Origin: Candidatus Thalassarchaeum sp.
GTDB lineage: Archaea > Thermoplasmatota > Poseidoniia > Poseidoniales > Thalassarchaeaceae
DNA length: 36,301 nt
Assembly: GCA_022449345.1 (NCBI GenBank)
Contig: JAKURL010000002.1
Location: forward strand, 1 to 36,301
Direction of reading: 5' to 3'
Under the pieces are notes generated by a model. That model made no database searches. It was not told where the DNA came from and worked only from the letters and a program-made list of their open reading frames with translations. The translations under genes and the position numbers were made by a program. Numbering within the stretch: the stretch's first letter is position 1; the number at the start of each line of letters is the position of its first letter. Shown here one piece after another: positions 1-7,956 of this stretch.

Positions 1-1
1 T

Positions 2-253
2 ACTTGGTTGCATACTTTGGCGGTGATATATGCATGGAAAAAAATAATTAAAAATCCCAAGCGAGGATCTACTAAGGTCACTGCGGAAATGATTACTGCC
101 GCCAAAGCAGGTTATGATGAAGAACGTAAGAGGAATCCATTGCGCTGCCCAAACCTTGTACCATTCACGATTCTAGATGAGGCAGGAGAGCTACTTGACG
201 ATGCCCTTGAATGGAGTGAAGAACTCATTGACTCAATCAATCCATTCAAGTAA
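2..253 (+). CDS. C-terminal fragment of an unknown protein (5' end outside window)
   Basis: The frame is open from the first bases of the window to the TAA at 251-253, so this is probably the 3' end of a longer gene. The first possible start inside the window is a TTG at position 8, but nothing marks it as a real start. The visible 84 or so residues are charged: a basic helix rich in Lys, a segment with RCPNLVPF, and an acidic helical tail (ILDEAGELLDDALEW). I do not recognise a family and assign no function. The gene converges with the dehydratase gene on the other strand, whose stop lies 75 bases downstream; that 75-base gap shows nothing obvious. Confidence 0.55.
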   Translation, partial: TWLHTLAVIYAWKKIIKNPKRGSTKVTAEMITAAKAGYDEERKRNPLRCPNLVPFTILDEAGELLDDALEWSEELIDSINPFK

Positions 254-328
254 TCCACGAAGTAATATTGCTTCGTCGAAGTTCAGACGTAGAAGTCACT
301 AGAGCCCTCGAATTCGGTTGTACTGAGG

Positions 329-1306
329 CTAGAATGGCAGCGAATCCACATTACCGCCCGATAGAATCAGACCAACACTATGGATTCCTTCTAGTGCTAC
401 GAATTCCGGTCGTAGAATTGCTGCGAGAACGGTCGCTGATGAAGGCTCGACAATCATGTCTAAGTGATCTCTGATGAGTCTCATGGCTTCGATTACCTCC
501 TGATCTGTGACTGTGATGATGGCTTCCAAGTGAGTAGAGAGAATTTCATAGGTCATTTCGCAAAGTGATGTCAGCAATCCGTCACAAATCGTATCCGGAC
601 TTGTTTGTGGTATCAATTCTCCAGCCGCAAGTGAGCGCGCAGCATCGTCAGCCCCGCTTGGCTCTGCTCCAAAGATTCGGGCATTGGGTAATAGCGCTCG
701 AGTGGTTATGCTAGTCCCAGATAGAAGGCCACCCCCCCCAATCGGAGCGATAATCGCATCTATTGGCCCGACTTCAGCGATTAGCTCCAGAGCCGCAGTC
801 CCCTGTCCTGCCACTACTCGGGGGTTGTCGAATGGGTGTACGAATGTCGCCCCAGTTCTCTGCATTACCGAAGCAGCGGTTGTTTCCCTCGCTTCCAAAG
901 TCGGTTCGCAGAAGGTAATCTCTGCTCCGTGACTGCGGACTCCTTCGACCTTGATCTTCGGGGCAGTGTCTGGCATTACGATGTATGCTGAAACCCCGCG
1001 TCTCTTGGCTGCCAGTGCTACCGCTTGTGCATGATTTCCACTCGAGTGAGTGCAAATTCCATTCTCAGCCTCATCACCCAATAGAGCCACTGCATTACTT
1101 GCTCCACGGTATTTGAATGCCCCAACGTGTTGCAGGTTTTCGCACTTGAAGAATAGTCGTCGACCAGCAAGAGCGTCTAGAGCGGGCGACGAAATAACCG
1201 GTGTGTGAGCAACGATTCCATCAATTCGAGTAGCTGCCGCTCGCACATCATCGAAGCTTACCGCCGACATGTTTCCAGTAGAGCGCAGGGGTCTCTTAGG
1301 CATCAC
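329..1306 (-). CDS. PLP-dependent threonine/serine dehydratase (or serine racemase-like)
   Basis: A fold-type II PLP enzyme that would deaminate threonine or serine to a 2-oxo acid plus ammonia in the cytoplasm. Seen in sequence: VGAFKYRGA, where Lys65 is the expected Schiff-base lysine; the substrate/PLP loop SSGNHAQA; the glycine-rich phosphate-binding loop PIGGGGLLSG; and a C-terminal SGGN motif. At 325 residues it has only the catalytic domain and no C-terminal ACT regulatory domain, so it resembles catabolic threonine dehydratases and serine racemases rather than the Ile-inhibited IlvA. The ATG at 1306 gives the longest form; an ATG at 1270 (MSAVSFDDV) matches the usual family N-terminus better. 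It is divergent from the small membrane protein gene. The substrate (Thr, Ser or 3-hydroxyaspartate) cannot be told from sequence alone. Confidence 0.85.
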   Translation of the reverse strand: MMPKRPLRSTGNMSAVSFDDVRAAATRIDGIVAHTPVISSPALDALAGRRLFFKCENLQHVGAFKYRGASNAVALLGDEAENGICTHSSGNHAQAVALAAKRRGVSAYIVMPDTAPKIKVEGVRSHGAEITFCEPTLEARETTAASVMQRTGATFVHPFDNPRVVAGQGTAALELIAEVGPIDAIIAPIGGGGLLSGTSITTRALLPNARIFGAEPSGADDAARSLAAGELIPQTSPDTICDGLLTSLCEMTYEILSTHLEAIITVTDQEVIEAMRLIRDHLDMIVEPSSATVLAAILRPEFVALEGIHSVGLILSGGNVDSLPF

Positions 1307-1348
1307 TTCTGCGGCGTGTTCAAGCCTAATGTGCTACTGGGCGTAGCG

Positions 1349-1771
1349 ATGGCGGAGTCTGAGCCGAGATTTACCGCGCAGGCGATAATCGGCGCTTTGC
1401 TAGTCTTTGATACAGCAGTTTTGGGACTAGCACCTACCGGACCTTGGAACTCAGAATCTTTCACTTTAGGAATAATCGGGCTTACAGGAATCTGCTTCTG
1501 GTACGTTGCTTGGTATCGCTTCACCTTCAAGCGTAAGGGACTGATTCCTTGGCTCGACCTTTGGCAGAATCCAGAACAATCCTCGAAACAGGTACTTGGG
1601 GTTGGTATTTCCACAATCGCTCTTTCTTGGGTCGCTGGAAATCCTCTGCAGGAATATCTTCCTGACCCTACCGGTTTGGTATTGCTACTAATCGGGTTGC
1701 TGATTTCCCTCTCGGGAATATATTCGATTCTTGCACTAGGCCCTCTTTCCGACGCTACCTCGGAGGAATGA
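1349..1771 (+). CDS. Small membrane protein, unknown function
   Basis: A 140-residue protein starting MAESEPRF, with about four hydrophobic segments: roughly residues 10-27 and 35-52, then after a basic loop (FKRKGLIPW) two more near residues 77-92 and 103-130. It ends in a short acidic tail. The frame is open further upstream (from 1205), but that part overlaps the dehydratase coding region and its 5' end, so the ATG at 1349 is preferred; a GTG at 1331 is an alternative. It converges with rnhA, with five bases between the stop codons. I do not recognise a family. It is probably a cytoplasmic membrane protein; no catalytic or binding motif is visible. Confidence 0.65.
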   Translation: MAESEPRFTAQAIIGALLVFDTAVLGLAPTGPWNSESFTLGIIGLTGICFWYVAWYRFTFKRKGLIPWLDLWQNPEQSSKQVLGVGISTIALSWVAGNPLQEYLPDPTGLVLLLIGLLISLSGIYSILALGPLSDATSEE

Positions 1772-1776
1772 ATAGG

Positions 1777-2319
1777 CTATCTTCGCCCTGGCTTCCAAAA
1801 TTGTAGAGGCAACGGGTCTTTTCCACTCATGGCTCTGAATGCTAAATGGTCAGCGCGCTCATTCCAACGGTGTCCTCGATGAGCCCTGACATGTTCTCCA
1901 GTTAATTCACGCAAACTCGACACTTCATCCCACAACGCGCGCACGTGCGAGGCTAGGTTGCGGTTTTTCTTCGCCTTCCACTCACCATTTGCAATGTTGA
2001 GGGCATATTGTGAATCGGCGCGAATCACAACTGATCCGCCTCCGCCTTCTTGCAATAACCAGCCTAATGCGGCGGCGATTGCACTCAATTCCGCCGTATT
2101 GTTTGAACCAACTTCGGCGCCGATGAATACACCCGAAGTCTCGTCAGTAATCACTGATCCAGAGCCTTCGGTGACGATTTGACCTCTACCCCTGCCAAGG
2201 CCACTATCGCCTTCAACGACACAATATCCCCAGCCGGCAGGAGTCGCGGCCGTGACATTTCGATTCTCTTCACAGGAGCCATCCACGTAGATGTGGAGGG
2301 CCTCAAACACGAGACTCAC
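1777..2319 (-). CDS. rnhA: Ribonuclease HI
   Basis: Cleaves the RNA strand of RNA-DNA hybrids, removing R-loops, primers or ribonucleotides. The RNase H fold is clear: first beta strand with YVDGSC (Asp13), NNTAEL (Glu77), ADSQYAL (Asp102) and the C-terminal RAHRGHRWNERAD with His150 and Asp157. These are the four metal-binding acidic residues and the catalytic-loop histidine of type 1 enzymes. At 180 residues it is slightly longer than the bacterial enzyme because of an insert of about 25 residues (40-66) between the first strands. It starts with GTG, which overlaps the TGA of gcvH as GTGA, so the two genes are probably translationally coupled. Archaea usually rely on type 2 RNase H, but type 1 enzymes are known in several archaea. 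Confidence 0.92.
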   Translation of the reverse strand: MSLVFEALHIYVDGSCEENRNVTAATPAGWGYCVVEGDSGLGRGRGQIVTEGSGSVITDETSGVFIGAEVGSNNTAELSAIAAALGWLLQEGGGGSVVIRADSQYALNIANGEWKAKKNRNLASHVRALWDEVSSLRELTGEHVRAHRGHRWNERADHLAFRAMSGKDPLPLQFWKPGRR

Positions 2320-2699
2320 TCACCAATCAGTTCGCTATACGCCGCCGCGTCTAGAAGGGCATCTAATTCCCCAGCTTCACTGATTGTCATCTTCCAGATC
2401 CAACCCTCACTGTAGGGACTTTCGTTGATTTGCTCGGGTGTATCTTCGAGGCTTTCGTTAACTTCGGTAACCTCGCCTGCTATGGGTGCGTAGATTTCGC
2501 TAACAGATTTGACTGACTCTACACTTCCACAGGATTCCATAGCCCCAACGGACATTCCGACCTCTGGCAATTCTACCCAGACCACATCAGTTAGTGCATC
2601 TTGGGCGTAATCGGTTACTCCGATTATCGCTTTATCACCCTCGACTCGAATCCACTCATGCTCGGGCGTGTATCTCAGGTCTGCGGGTACTTCGCTCAT
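2316..2699 (-). CDS. gcvH: Glycine cleavage system H protein
   Basis: The lipoyl carrier protein of the glycine cleavage system, shuttling the aminomethyl group from the P protein to the T protein. The sequence is a full-length H protein (127 residues): N-terminal YTPEHEWIRVEGD, IGVTDYAQDALTD, and the lipoylation hairpin SVESVKSVSEIYAP with Lys64 as the expected lipoylated residue, followed by the G-E-V-x-E-x-N segment and NESPYSEGWIWK. The genes for the T, P and L proteins are not in this window, so the system must be encoded elsewhere if it is complete. It overlaps rnhA by four bases and lies 76 bases downstream of a small membrane protein gene on the same strand. Confidence 0.95.
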   Translation of the reverse strand: MSEVPADLRYTPEHEWIRVEGDKAIIGVTDYAQDALTDVVWVELPEVGMSVGAMESCGSVESVKSVSEIYAPIAGEVTEVNESLEDTPEQINESPYSEGWIWKMTISEAGELDALLDAAAYSELIGE

Positions 2700-2775
2700 G
2701 TTATCGAGCCCGCGAAGTTGCGGCGAGGGGTCAAGTTTTCGATTCGGAAACTAGACTTAGCAAAGCGAATATTTC

Positions 2776-3159
2776 TCATTCTTCCTCGCCGTATTGCTCT
2801 TCAAGCTTCTTTTTCTCAAGTTCAGCCCAGCGAGAACTGAGGCCTTCGTCGCCCGATTCGAACCTCTCCTCTTCGAGCCTTTCTCGCATTACCGGCTCAG
2901 GCTCTCTACTGAACCAACGGTCCAGCGTGCCTTCACCATACTCGCGATTTGCAGTGAATCGCATAATACCTAGGCCAATTAGGCACAGTAGCACAATCGC
3001 CGGCAATACCAGAGCGATCTCACTGGTGCTATGGCAGGCACTGCCTTCGCATCCAATTAATTCGATTCTACCCTCCGCTAGTGCCAGCCCAGTGAGGAAT
3101 GCGACTGGAATGGTAATACCAATCAGCACGCGTTCCAGTCGGGCCGCGGGGGAATCCAT
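2776..3159 (-). CDS. Two-TM membrane protein with acidic coiled tail, unknown function
   Basis: A 127-residue protein beginning MDSPAARLERVL. It has two hydrophobic segments (about 12-30 and 48-68) separated by a short loop containing two cysteines (IGCEGSACHS), which would face outside if the N-terminus is inside. The second half is hydrophilic and strongly charged, with WFSREPEPVMRERLEEERF and a helical, Glu/Lys-rich end that may form a coiled coil. I do not recognise a family. It sits between the THEP1 gene (43 bases upstream) and gcvH on the same strand. Its coding status is supported by the clean spacing to both neighbours and by the membrane-protein pattern, not by homology. Confidence 0.6.
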   Translation of the reverse strand: MDSPAARLERVLIGITIPVAFLTGLALAEGRIELIGCEGSACHSTSEIALVLPAIVLLCLIGLGIMRFTANREYGEGTLDRWFSREPEPVMRERLEEERFESGDEGLSSRWAELEKKKLEEQYGEEE

Positions 3160-3202
3160 CTAGTACTCTGAGCGGCCCAAGGGGCATGAATGCCTCGCTC
3201 AA

Positions 3203-3787
3203 TCAGTAGGTTTCTCGGACCAATTTGTGAATCTTGTAAGGAAGCAGTGCTCGATTTACCGGAGTCACCTCAAGGATGCGAGCGTCATCACGCCTCCGAA
3301 TATCTTGCAGTAGGGGGTGTCGACTCTTCTTGTGCAGAGTCAGAATTGTCGGCATATCTCTATCCAACCCTTCTCTGACCGCCTCAACGAATGCTTCGCT
3401 CTCGACTGAGAATTTTCCGATTTCATCGATAACCAATATCTCGCACTCTTCGATGGTTCGTTGGATTGCATCAACCCCAATTTTGTCGAGAGCTGTAGGA
3501 TCAATGCCATAGCCTAGAATTCTGTGTCTCGATTCAATTTCTCGATGGGCCATTACCGCAGAATCACCGGTTACGATGTCGACGCATTCGAATCCAACAC
3601 GCTGTCCGTCCTCCATCACCGTCTGAGTTTTCATTCCTCCAACAATTGGTTTGGCATTGGGGTCATCATTTCGAGCTCTTTTCTCTTGTTTTCGCTCTTC
3701 AATTAGCATATTCATGACCTTCTCCAAAACCGCAGACTTACCAGAACGAGGAAGTCCGGTTATGCCTATTTTTGGATGAATTCCCAT
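3203..3787 (-). CDS. THEP1-family P-loop nucleoside triphosphatase
   Basis: A KAP-like small P-loop NTPase of the THEP1 type (COG1618), which hydrolyses ATP, GTP and other NTPs in vitro; the cellular role is unsettled. Counting from the chosen start, Walker A is GLPRSGKS (residues 11-18) and Walker B is the family-typical LVIDEIGKF (about 118-126), followed by a helix with EAFVEAVREGLD and a TLHKKSRHPLLQDIRRR segment. The frame is open upstream to 3877, but I start at the ATG at 3787 because an AGGTGA Shine-Dalgarno lies four bases before it and because the family begins just before the P-loop strand. The 168 bases between this start and the methyltransferase stop contain no other gene. Confidence 0.85.
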   Translation of the reverse strand: MGIHPKIGITGLPRSGKSAVLEKVMNMLIEERKQEKRARNDDPNAKPIVGGMKTQTVMEDGQRVGFECVDIVTGDSAVMAHREIESRHRILGYGIDPTALDKIGVDAIQRTIEECEILVIDEIGKFSVESEAFVEAVREGLDRDMPTILTLHKKSRHPLLQDIRRRDDARILEVTPVNRALLPYKIHKLVRETY

Positions 3788-3799
3788 AATCTCACCTGT
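3788..3799 (-). promoter_or_regulatory. Shine-Dalgarno site deciding the THEP1 start
   Basis: Read on the minus strand, the bases just before the ATG at 3787 include AGGTGAG followed by ATT. This matches the archaeal 16S 3' end (GGAGGUGAUC complement) at a good distance of four bases, and it selects the shorter THEP1 protein over the 90-base N-terminal extension. Confidence 0.6.
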
Positions 3800-3955
3800 G
3801 ACACTAATGCTGAACGCGACGGTACGCCCCGCGTACGTAATGCAGTCGTAATAATCAATTTGGTCGAAACGCGTCAATTACTCCGCTCAGCGGAAACATA
3901 TTTCCGGAGTCTAGCCTCTACCTTTCCGTTAAACCGCCACAAATCGAAAATCCGA

Positions 3956-6004
3956 CTACACGGGGCTAGAACTAACCTGAACAGTGGCCACACTGACCGG
4001 AGGTGGGAATGGTAGATTCTCGATTTCGTAGTTGTTGACGTTGTTATTGGCGGCCCAAGCTCTAGACCAGAGGTCGAGAGTATCCGAGTTAAGATGTTCT
4101 GCCAGCCACAACAAACCGTGCTCAAGGGTTCCGTATTGCTCGGCTAGACTATCTTGAACTGCCTCTGGCAATTCGAGGAAGTTCACTGAATTACCTAGGA
4201 CACAGTCCGGTGGAACAACTACCCAGCGAAGTCTCCTATCCTGCTGAGCATTGACGATAGCTTGACAGGCGATTCGACTTATTCCTCTGGCATCGATTGG
4301 CCCTTTCCACATCGCCTGTGAGCGCTCCGCTGCTTCCTTAGGAATCGAGGAAGTATATCCAGGGTGATTAATCGACACTTTTCCATCCTCTAGATGGAAG
4401 TGGGTTCCACGAATGAATGGAGTTCCACGCGATCTGGGTTTCCAATCACGGATGTGATCGGACCATGTGGTTTGGTCGATTTCTCCGACACGAACGCGAA
4501 TAGGATCGCCACTCGGATTGAGCCAGTTATGATCCTCAGATAGACGAGGTAAGTCCGCTAAGTTAGAAATCGCGTTTAGTACTTGACGACGTTTCTGCCG
4601 AGACCGGGGCACCCTAGGTACAGCCCAGTTTGTATCGGTCCATGTCGCCCAAGTAGCACGCTCAAGTTCCAATTTCGGTGATTTCGGATCAAGTCCTGTT
4701 GATGGAAGAACATCGCTTGACTCAAGTGGTCCCCAACTGGTCAGTTTGGAAGTCTCACCGCCGACGGTGATTGCGATGACCAATACCCCTTGCGAGACAC
4801 CCGGGAATACCCTTTGACTCTCAGGGAATGACCAAGCGGTATCCCAACCATTTCTCTCAACCATTAGTCGGCGGAGTGGAATACTGCTCTTCTCTCGTAG
4901 CAATGAGTCAGGTACGATCATGCGAACGCGACCACCTTCCTCAACCAGTTGTAGCGAGCGTTCGAGGAATAGTCGATACAAGTTGACATTGCCGAGAAGG
5001 GTGCTAAACCTTAGTCGACCATCTGGTTCGGTGATATTGCGCAATTCGCGAGAAAGCTCCTTGCGTAGATGACTACCCTCTGGGTGTCCTCGGAATCTGT
5101 CTTTGATTCTAAGCCAAGGTGGATTGCAAATCAGAAGGCGAGGGCTTTCACCCCAAGGCCAATTTCCTCTCAGTGCATCACCCTGTTGCGCACTTTTTTG
5201 AAGGAACTCTTCTGCTTGCTTCCTACCGATTCTCACCTCGTCTCCGTCTCCGTCTAACTCGACTAGACCGGACTTTGCAAGAACTAACAATAGGCGTCTG
5301 CGAGTGCAACGAATTGCGATTTCTGAAATATCCAAGAGTTGCATTTTCGAAAGTAAACGAATAGTATCCATCTTTTGGGTAGCTGCTGGCATACCATCGA
5401 TGCGCTCTGAGTGAACCTTCAGAACACGCTCTGGGAATAGTCCCGCTCCGACCGCAGGATCTGCGAAAGGTAGTGGGATTCCCGAGGCGGTCTTCTTGCC
5501 TGCAGTCACCGCCTCGTCAACTTCCTTACCATCATCTTTCGAATTTGCTTCATTCATTTGCGCGGCGAAAGCGCGGAATCCAGGTGGCAAAGCATCCAAT
5601 GAAATTCCAGTTGGCATCGGATTCTCTCCATTAGCGCCGCGCTCACCCAATTCATCAGAGAGCATTGCATCGGCAAATCGAGCCGGTGTTGCGTAGGCGC
5701 CACGAGGTGACCTTCCGTCGATTTCAGCATCGTAGCGAGCGAGCATGTGGTCAAGCACCGCTCCAGGGTTGGACAACAGACCTGCCGGTAAAGTCGGCCA
5801 ATCACTTGGCATTGTTGCAGCGATTGGGATATTGTGCCGAATCGATTCTTCCCAAGCATCTAGCCAACATTCAAGCTGTTCAATTCTATTCTCGCACGAC
5901 CTGTCCAGTCGTGCGTACCATCCCGATGCGTCGCTAACCATGATACCGACGCGCCTCCCCACAGGGGTCTCTTCTTTGAAGGGAACGGTTGGTCGCAACC
6001 TCAC
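3956..6004 (-). CDS. N6-adenine DNA methyltransferase-like protein (Eco57I/TaqI-like)
   Basis: A 682-residue protein with the motifs of gamma-class N6-adenine methyltransferases: RGAYATPARFADAM (101-114) is the upstream motif X-like YxTP element, FADPAVGAGLFP (180-191) is motif I for SAM binding, and LLICNPPWL (290-298) is the catalytic motif IV NPPY/F/W. The C-terminal 250 residues (with FIRGTHFHL and a final helical region) look like a TaqI-like target-recognition domain. No PD-(D/E)xK or HNH nuclease motif is visible at either end, so it does not look like a complete type IIG enzyme. It starts with GTG at 6004; an ATG at 5941 with a purine-rich GGGGAGG upstream is an alternative. A coiled-coil/winged-helix gene lies 14 bases upstream. 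Substrate could be DNA; an RNA or protein target is not excluded. Confidence 0.78.
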   Translation of the reverse strand: MRLRPTVPFKEETPVGRRVGIMVSDASGWYARLDRSCENRIEQLECWLDAWEESIRHNIPIAATMPSDWPTLPAGLLSNPGAVLDHMLARYDAEIDGRSPRGAYATPARFADAMLSDELGERGANGENPMPTGISLDALPPGFRAFAAQMNEANSKDDGKEVDEAVTAGKKTASGIPLPFADPAVGAGLFPERVLKVHSERIDGMPAATQKMDTIRLLSKMQLLDISEIAIRCTRRRLLLVLAKSGLVELDGDGDEVRIGRKQAEEFLQKSAQQGDALRGNWPWGESPRLLICNPPWLRIKDRFRGHPEGSHLRKELSRELRNITEPDGRLRFSTLLGNVNLYRLFLERSLQLVEEGGRVRMIVPDSLLREKSSIPLRRLMVERNGWDTAWSFPESQRVFPGVSQGVLVIAITVGGETSKLTSWGPLESSDVLPSTGLDPKSPKLELERATWATWTDTNWAVPRVPRSRQKRRQVLNAISNLADLPRLSEDHNWLNPSGDPIRVRVGEIDQTTWSDHIRDWKPRSRGTPFIRGTHFHLEDGKVSINHPGYTSSIPKEAAERSQAMWKGPIDARGISRIACQAIVNAQQDRRLRWVVVPPDCVLGNSVNFLELPEAVQDSLAEQYGTLEHGLLWLAEHLNSDTLDLWSRAWAANNNVNNYEIENLPFPPPVSVATVQVSSSPV

Positions 6005-6018
6005 TTTAGGCCGTTTTC

Positions 6019-6639
6019 TTACGTGTTGAGACCAAAGAAATCCTGCTCAATTTCCACAATTTGGCGATGTTGAAGCAGATGAGCAATGGCTTCGTCCACT
6101 TCATCCACGGAAATCCCCATTGGCTGCAATCTATCGATTATGTCGTCGAAGTGGACCGGTCCAGTATCTTCCAGCGAAGCGACTTCAATCGTTCCAAGGA
6201 TATGTTCAGCAACAATTGCCAACAATGGGTCGTCCTCAACCCCCATGATTCCACCGCCGACCACGGGTTCGTCCGATTCTGTAGATTCATTTTCAACAGC
6301 TTTAGCGGAAGAGGATTTGTCAAAAACATCGAAGAGATTCTTTTGATGAGGGTCACTCAACAATTCTTGTCCAGCAACTTCTCGCTGTCTCTTCAACCTC
6401 TTTACCAAGGTCTCGATTCGATGAAGCCGCTGTTCGAGTCGCATGCGTTCACGACCAAGATGCGACTCGACCAATTCCAATTCCTCATCTGCGCGTTCCT
6501 CAAGCCAAGCGGACAAATTCCAATTAGGTTCTATCCTCAACATAGTTTCCCAAAGACGAACTAAGGATTCTGGTAGCGTGTTGACATCTATGCGTGAAGA
6601 TTCACTGCCATCCTCTCCGCTGCGACCCATGTCATCCAT
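6019..6639 (-). CDS. Coiled-coil protein with C-terminal winged-helix-like domain, partner of the methyltransferase
   Basis: A 206-residue acidic protein. Residues about 45-95 are a long charged helix (AWLEERADEELELVES through KRLKRQREVAG) typical of a coiled coil. A disordered Ser/Glu-rich linker follows, and the last 60 residues (HFDDIIDRLQPMGISVDEVDEAIAHLLQ then IVEIEQDFFGL) have the helix-turn-helix plus wing pattern of a small winged-helix domain. It is the first gene of a minus-strand run, ends 14 bases before the methyltransferase start and so very likely forms one transcript with it. I do not recognise a named family. The layout suggests a DNA-binding or dimerisation partner for the methyltransferase; that is inference. 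Confidence 0.68.
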   Translation of the reverse strand: MDDMGRSGEDGSESSRIDVNTLPESLVRLWETMLRIEPNWNLSAWLEERADEELELVESHLGRERMRLEQRLHRIETLVKRLKRQREVAGQELLSDPHQKNLFDVFDKSSSAKAVENESTESDEPVVGGGIMGVEDDPLLAIVAEHILGTIEVASLEDTGPVHFDDIIDRLQPMGISVDEVDEAIAHLLQHRQIVEIEQDFFGLNT

Positions 6640-6728
6640 GTTCGCGGTGGCCGTCTATCAAATATCGCCTTGAGAAGCCTCAGAGATTGGCTTGAATGGC
6701 CGAAGGAAAGCATGGGTTGTATTGATGA
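6640..6728. promoter_or_regulatory. Divergent intergenic region between the methyltransferase operon and the IPMDH-family gene
   Basis: An 89-base gap between two divergent starts, so it must hold promoters for both directions. Read on the minus strand there is an AT-rich GCGATATTTGAT stretch about 20-30 bases before the 6639 start that could be a TATA box; its position would give a nearly leaderless transcript. No clear Shine-Dalgarno is visible before either start. Confidence 0.35.
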
Positions 6729-7943
6729 ATGATGAGCAAGTGCCCCCGCTGGATGACAGCCTACCGCCTCACTGTGTTGGCCGGCGACGGGACCGGACCA
6801 GAAGTCATCGCTGAGGCGCTAAGGGTAATCGACGTCTTTGAGCAACATAGTCCCGTATCATTCGAAATCACAGAAATTCCTTGCGGAGGCCAATATTACC
6901 TAGAAACAGGAGAAGAATGGCCAGAAGGCTCATTCGAACACTGTAGAGACAATTCCGACGCGATTTTGCTCGGCGCAATCGGATGGCCGGAGGCCCGACT
7001 TCCCAATGGCGACATGGCTGGAGGTCAGACCATCCTAGGGCTAAGAAGCGGTCTGGAATTATTCGCTAATGTTCGCCCAATCAAGCTCTATCCGGGAGTC
7101 CAGCACAAGGTTCACGGAATCCACCAGCAAGTTTGGCATCCAGACCTTGTTGACATGGTTATGGTTCGAGAGAATACCGAGGGGTTGTACCACTCTCTAT
7201 TGCGTCGAATGGAGCAAAGGGCCAAGGGCACAAAGGACGAACCAATCGTTATCGACGAATTTCCAGGTCTCGAAGGAGAGGTAGAATGGGATCCTAGACC
7301 GATTTCTCGCAAAGGTAGCGAGCGCGTCATCAAGTTTGCTTTCGACCTAGCGCGACACCGTCAGCGAAAGTTGGGTGTACCTCAATCAGTCACCTGCGTC
7401 GATAAATCGAATGTTACCCGCGGTTGCAGACTGTTCAGGAAAATCTTCAATGAGATTTCCGAAACCAATCCAGGCATTGAAACAAATGCCGCGTATATTG
7501 ACGCCTTCGCAATGTGGCTAATGAGAGACCCAGAAGACCTCGATGTCGTAGTACTTCCAAACATGTTCGGAGACATCGCAAGCGACCTAGCTAGCGTTTT
7601 ACAAGGCGGACTGGGCATGGCAGCAAGCGCTAATCTAGGACCAAAGCACATGCTATTCGAACCTGTTCACGGCTCAACTCCAAAGTATTCTGGTCAGAAT
7701 GTAGTAAATCCGATAGCCACCATTCAATCGGTACAGATGATGTTCGAGGTATTGGCCTACAGAAAGGACGACGACGACTTGGATATGTGCGCCGACATTC
7801 TGCAACAATCGATCCAGCAGCATTTCGAAGAAGGTGGAATCGTCACCTACGACCTCGGTGGCGATGCCAGCACTTCCGAGGTCGGACAAGCGATTGCAGA
7901 TCGATGTGAAGAGATGCTTCGAAAGCAATTCGCAACCGCTTGA
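6729..7943 (+). CDS. Isopropylmalate/isocitrate dehydrogenase-family enzyme (LeuB-like)
   Basis: An NAD(P)-dependent beta-decarboxylating dehydrogenase. Motifs in order: GDGTGPEV at the N-terminus, LGLRSGLELFANVRP (the Arg-rich segment of the LeuB side of the family, where isocitrate dehydrogenases have a Ser-containing loop), RENTEGLY with the catalytic Tyr, DKSNV with the catalytic Lys, the metal-binding NMFGDIASDLAS and the cofactor loop EPVHGSTPKYSGQNVVNP. The LRxxLxLFANxRP pattern favours 3-isopropylmalate dehydrogenase or the related tartrate/homoisocitrate enzymes. No other leucine-pathway gene is in the window, so the substrate is not settled by context. The start is ATG at 6729; ATG at 6753 (MTAYRLTV) is equally possible and closer to the usual N-terminus. 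At 404 residues it is longer than typical LeuB (about 350-360), with an insert around residues 170-190. Confidence 0.82.
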   Translation: MMSKCPRWMTAYRLTVLAGDGTGPEVIAEALRVIDVFEQHSPVSFEITEIPCGGQYYLETGEEWPEGSFEHCRDNSDAILLGAIGWPEARLPNGDMAGGQTILGLRSGLELFANVRPIKLYPGVQHKVHGIHQQVWHPDLVDMVMVRENTEGLYHSLLRRMEQRAKGTKDEPIVIDEFPGLEGEVEWDPRPISRKGSERVIKFAFDLARHRQRKLGVPQSVTCVDKSNVTRGCRLFRKIFNEISETNPGIETNAAYIDAFAMWLMRDPEDLDVVVLPNMFGDIASDLASVLQGGLGMAASANLGPKHMLFEPVHGSTPKYSGQNVVNPIATIQSVQMMFEVLAYRKDDDDLDMCADILQQSIQQHFEEGGIVTYDLGGDASTSEVGQAIADRCEEMLRKQFATA

Positions 7944-7956
7944 TTGAGTTTAGTAC

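Noticed and set aside
684-1055. Open frames overlapping the dehydratase gene
   Set aside because: Shadows of the PLP enzyme in other frames.
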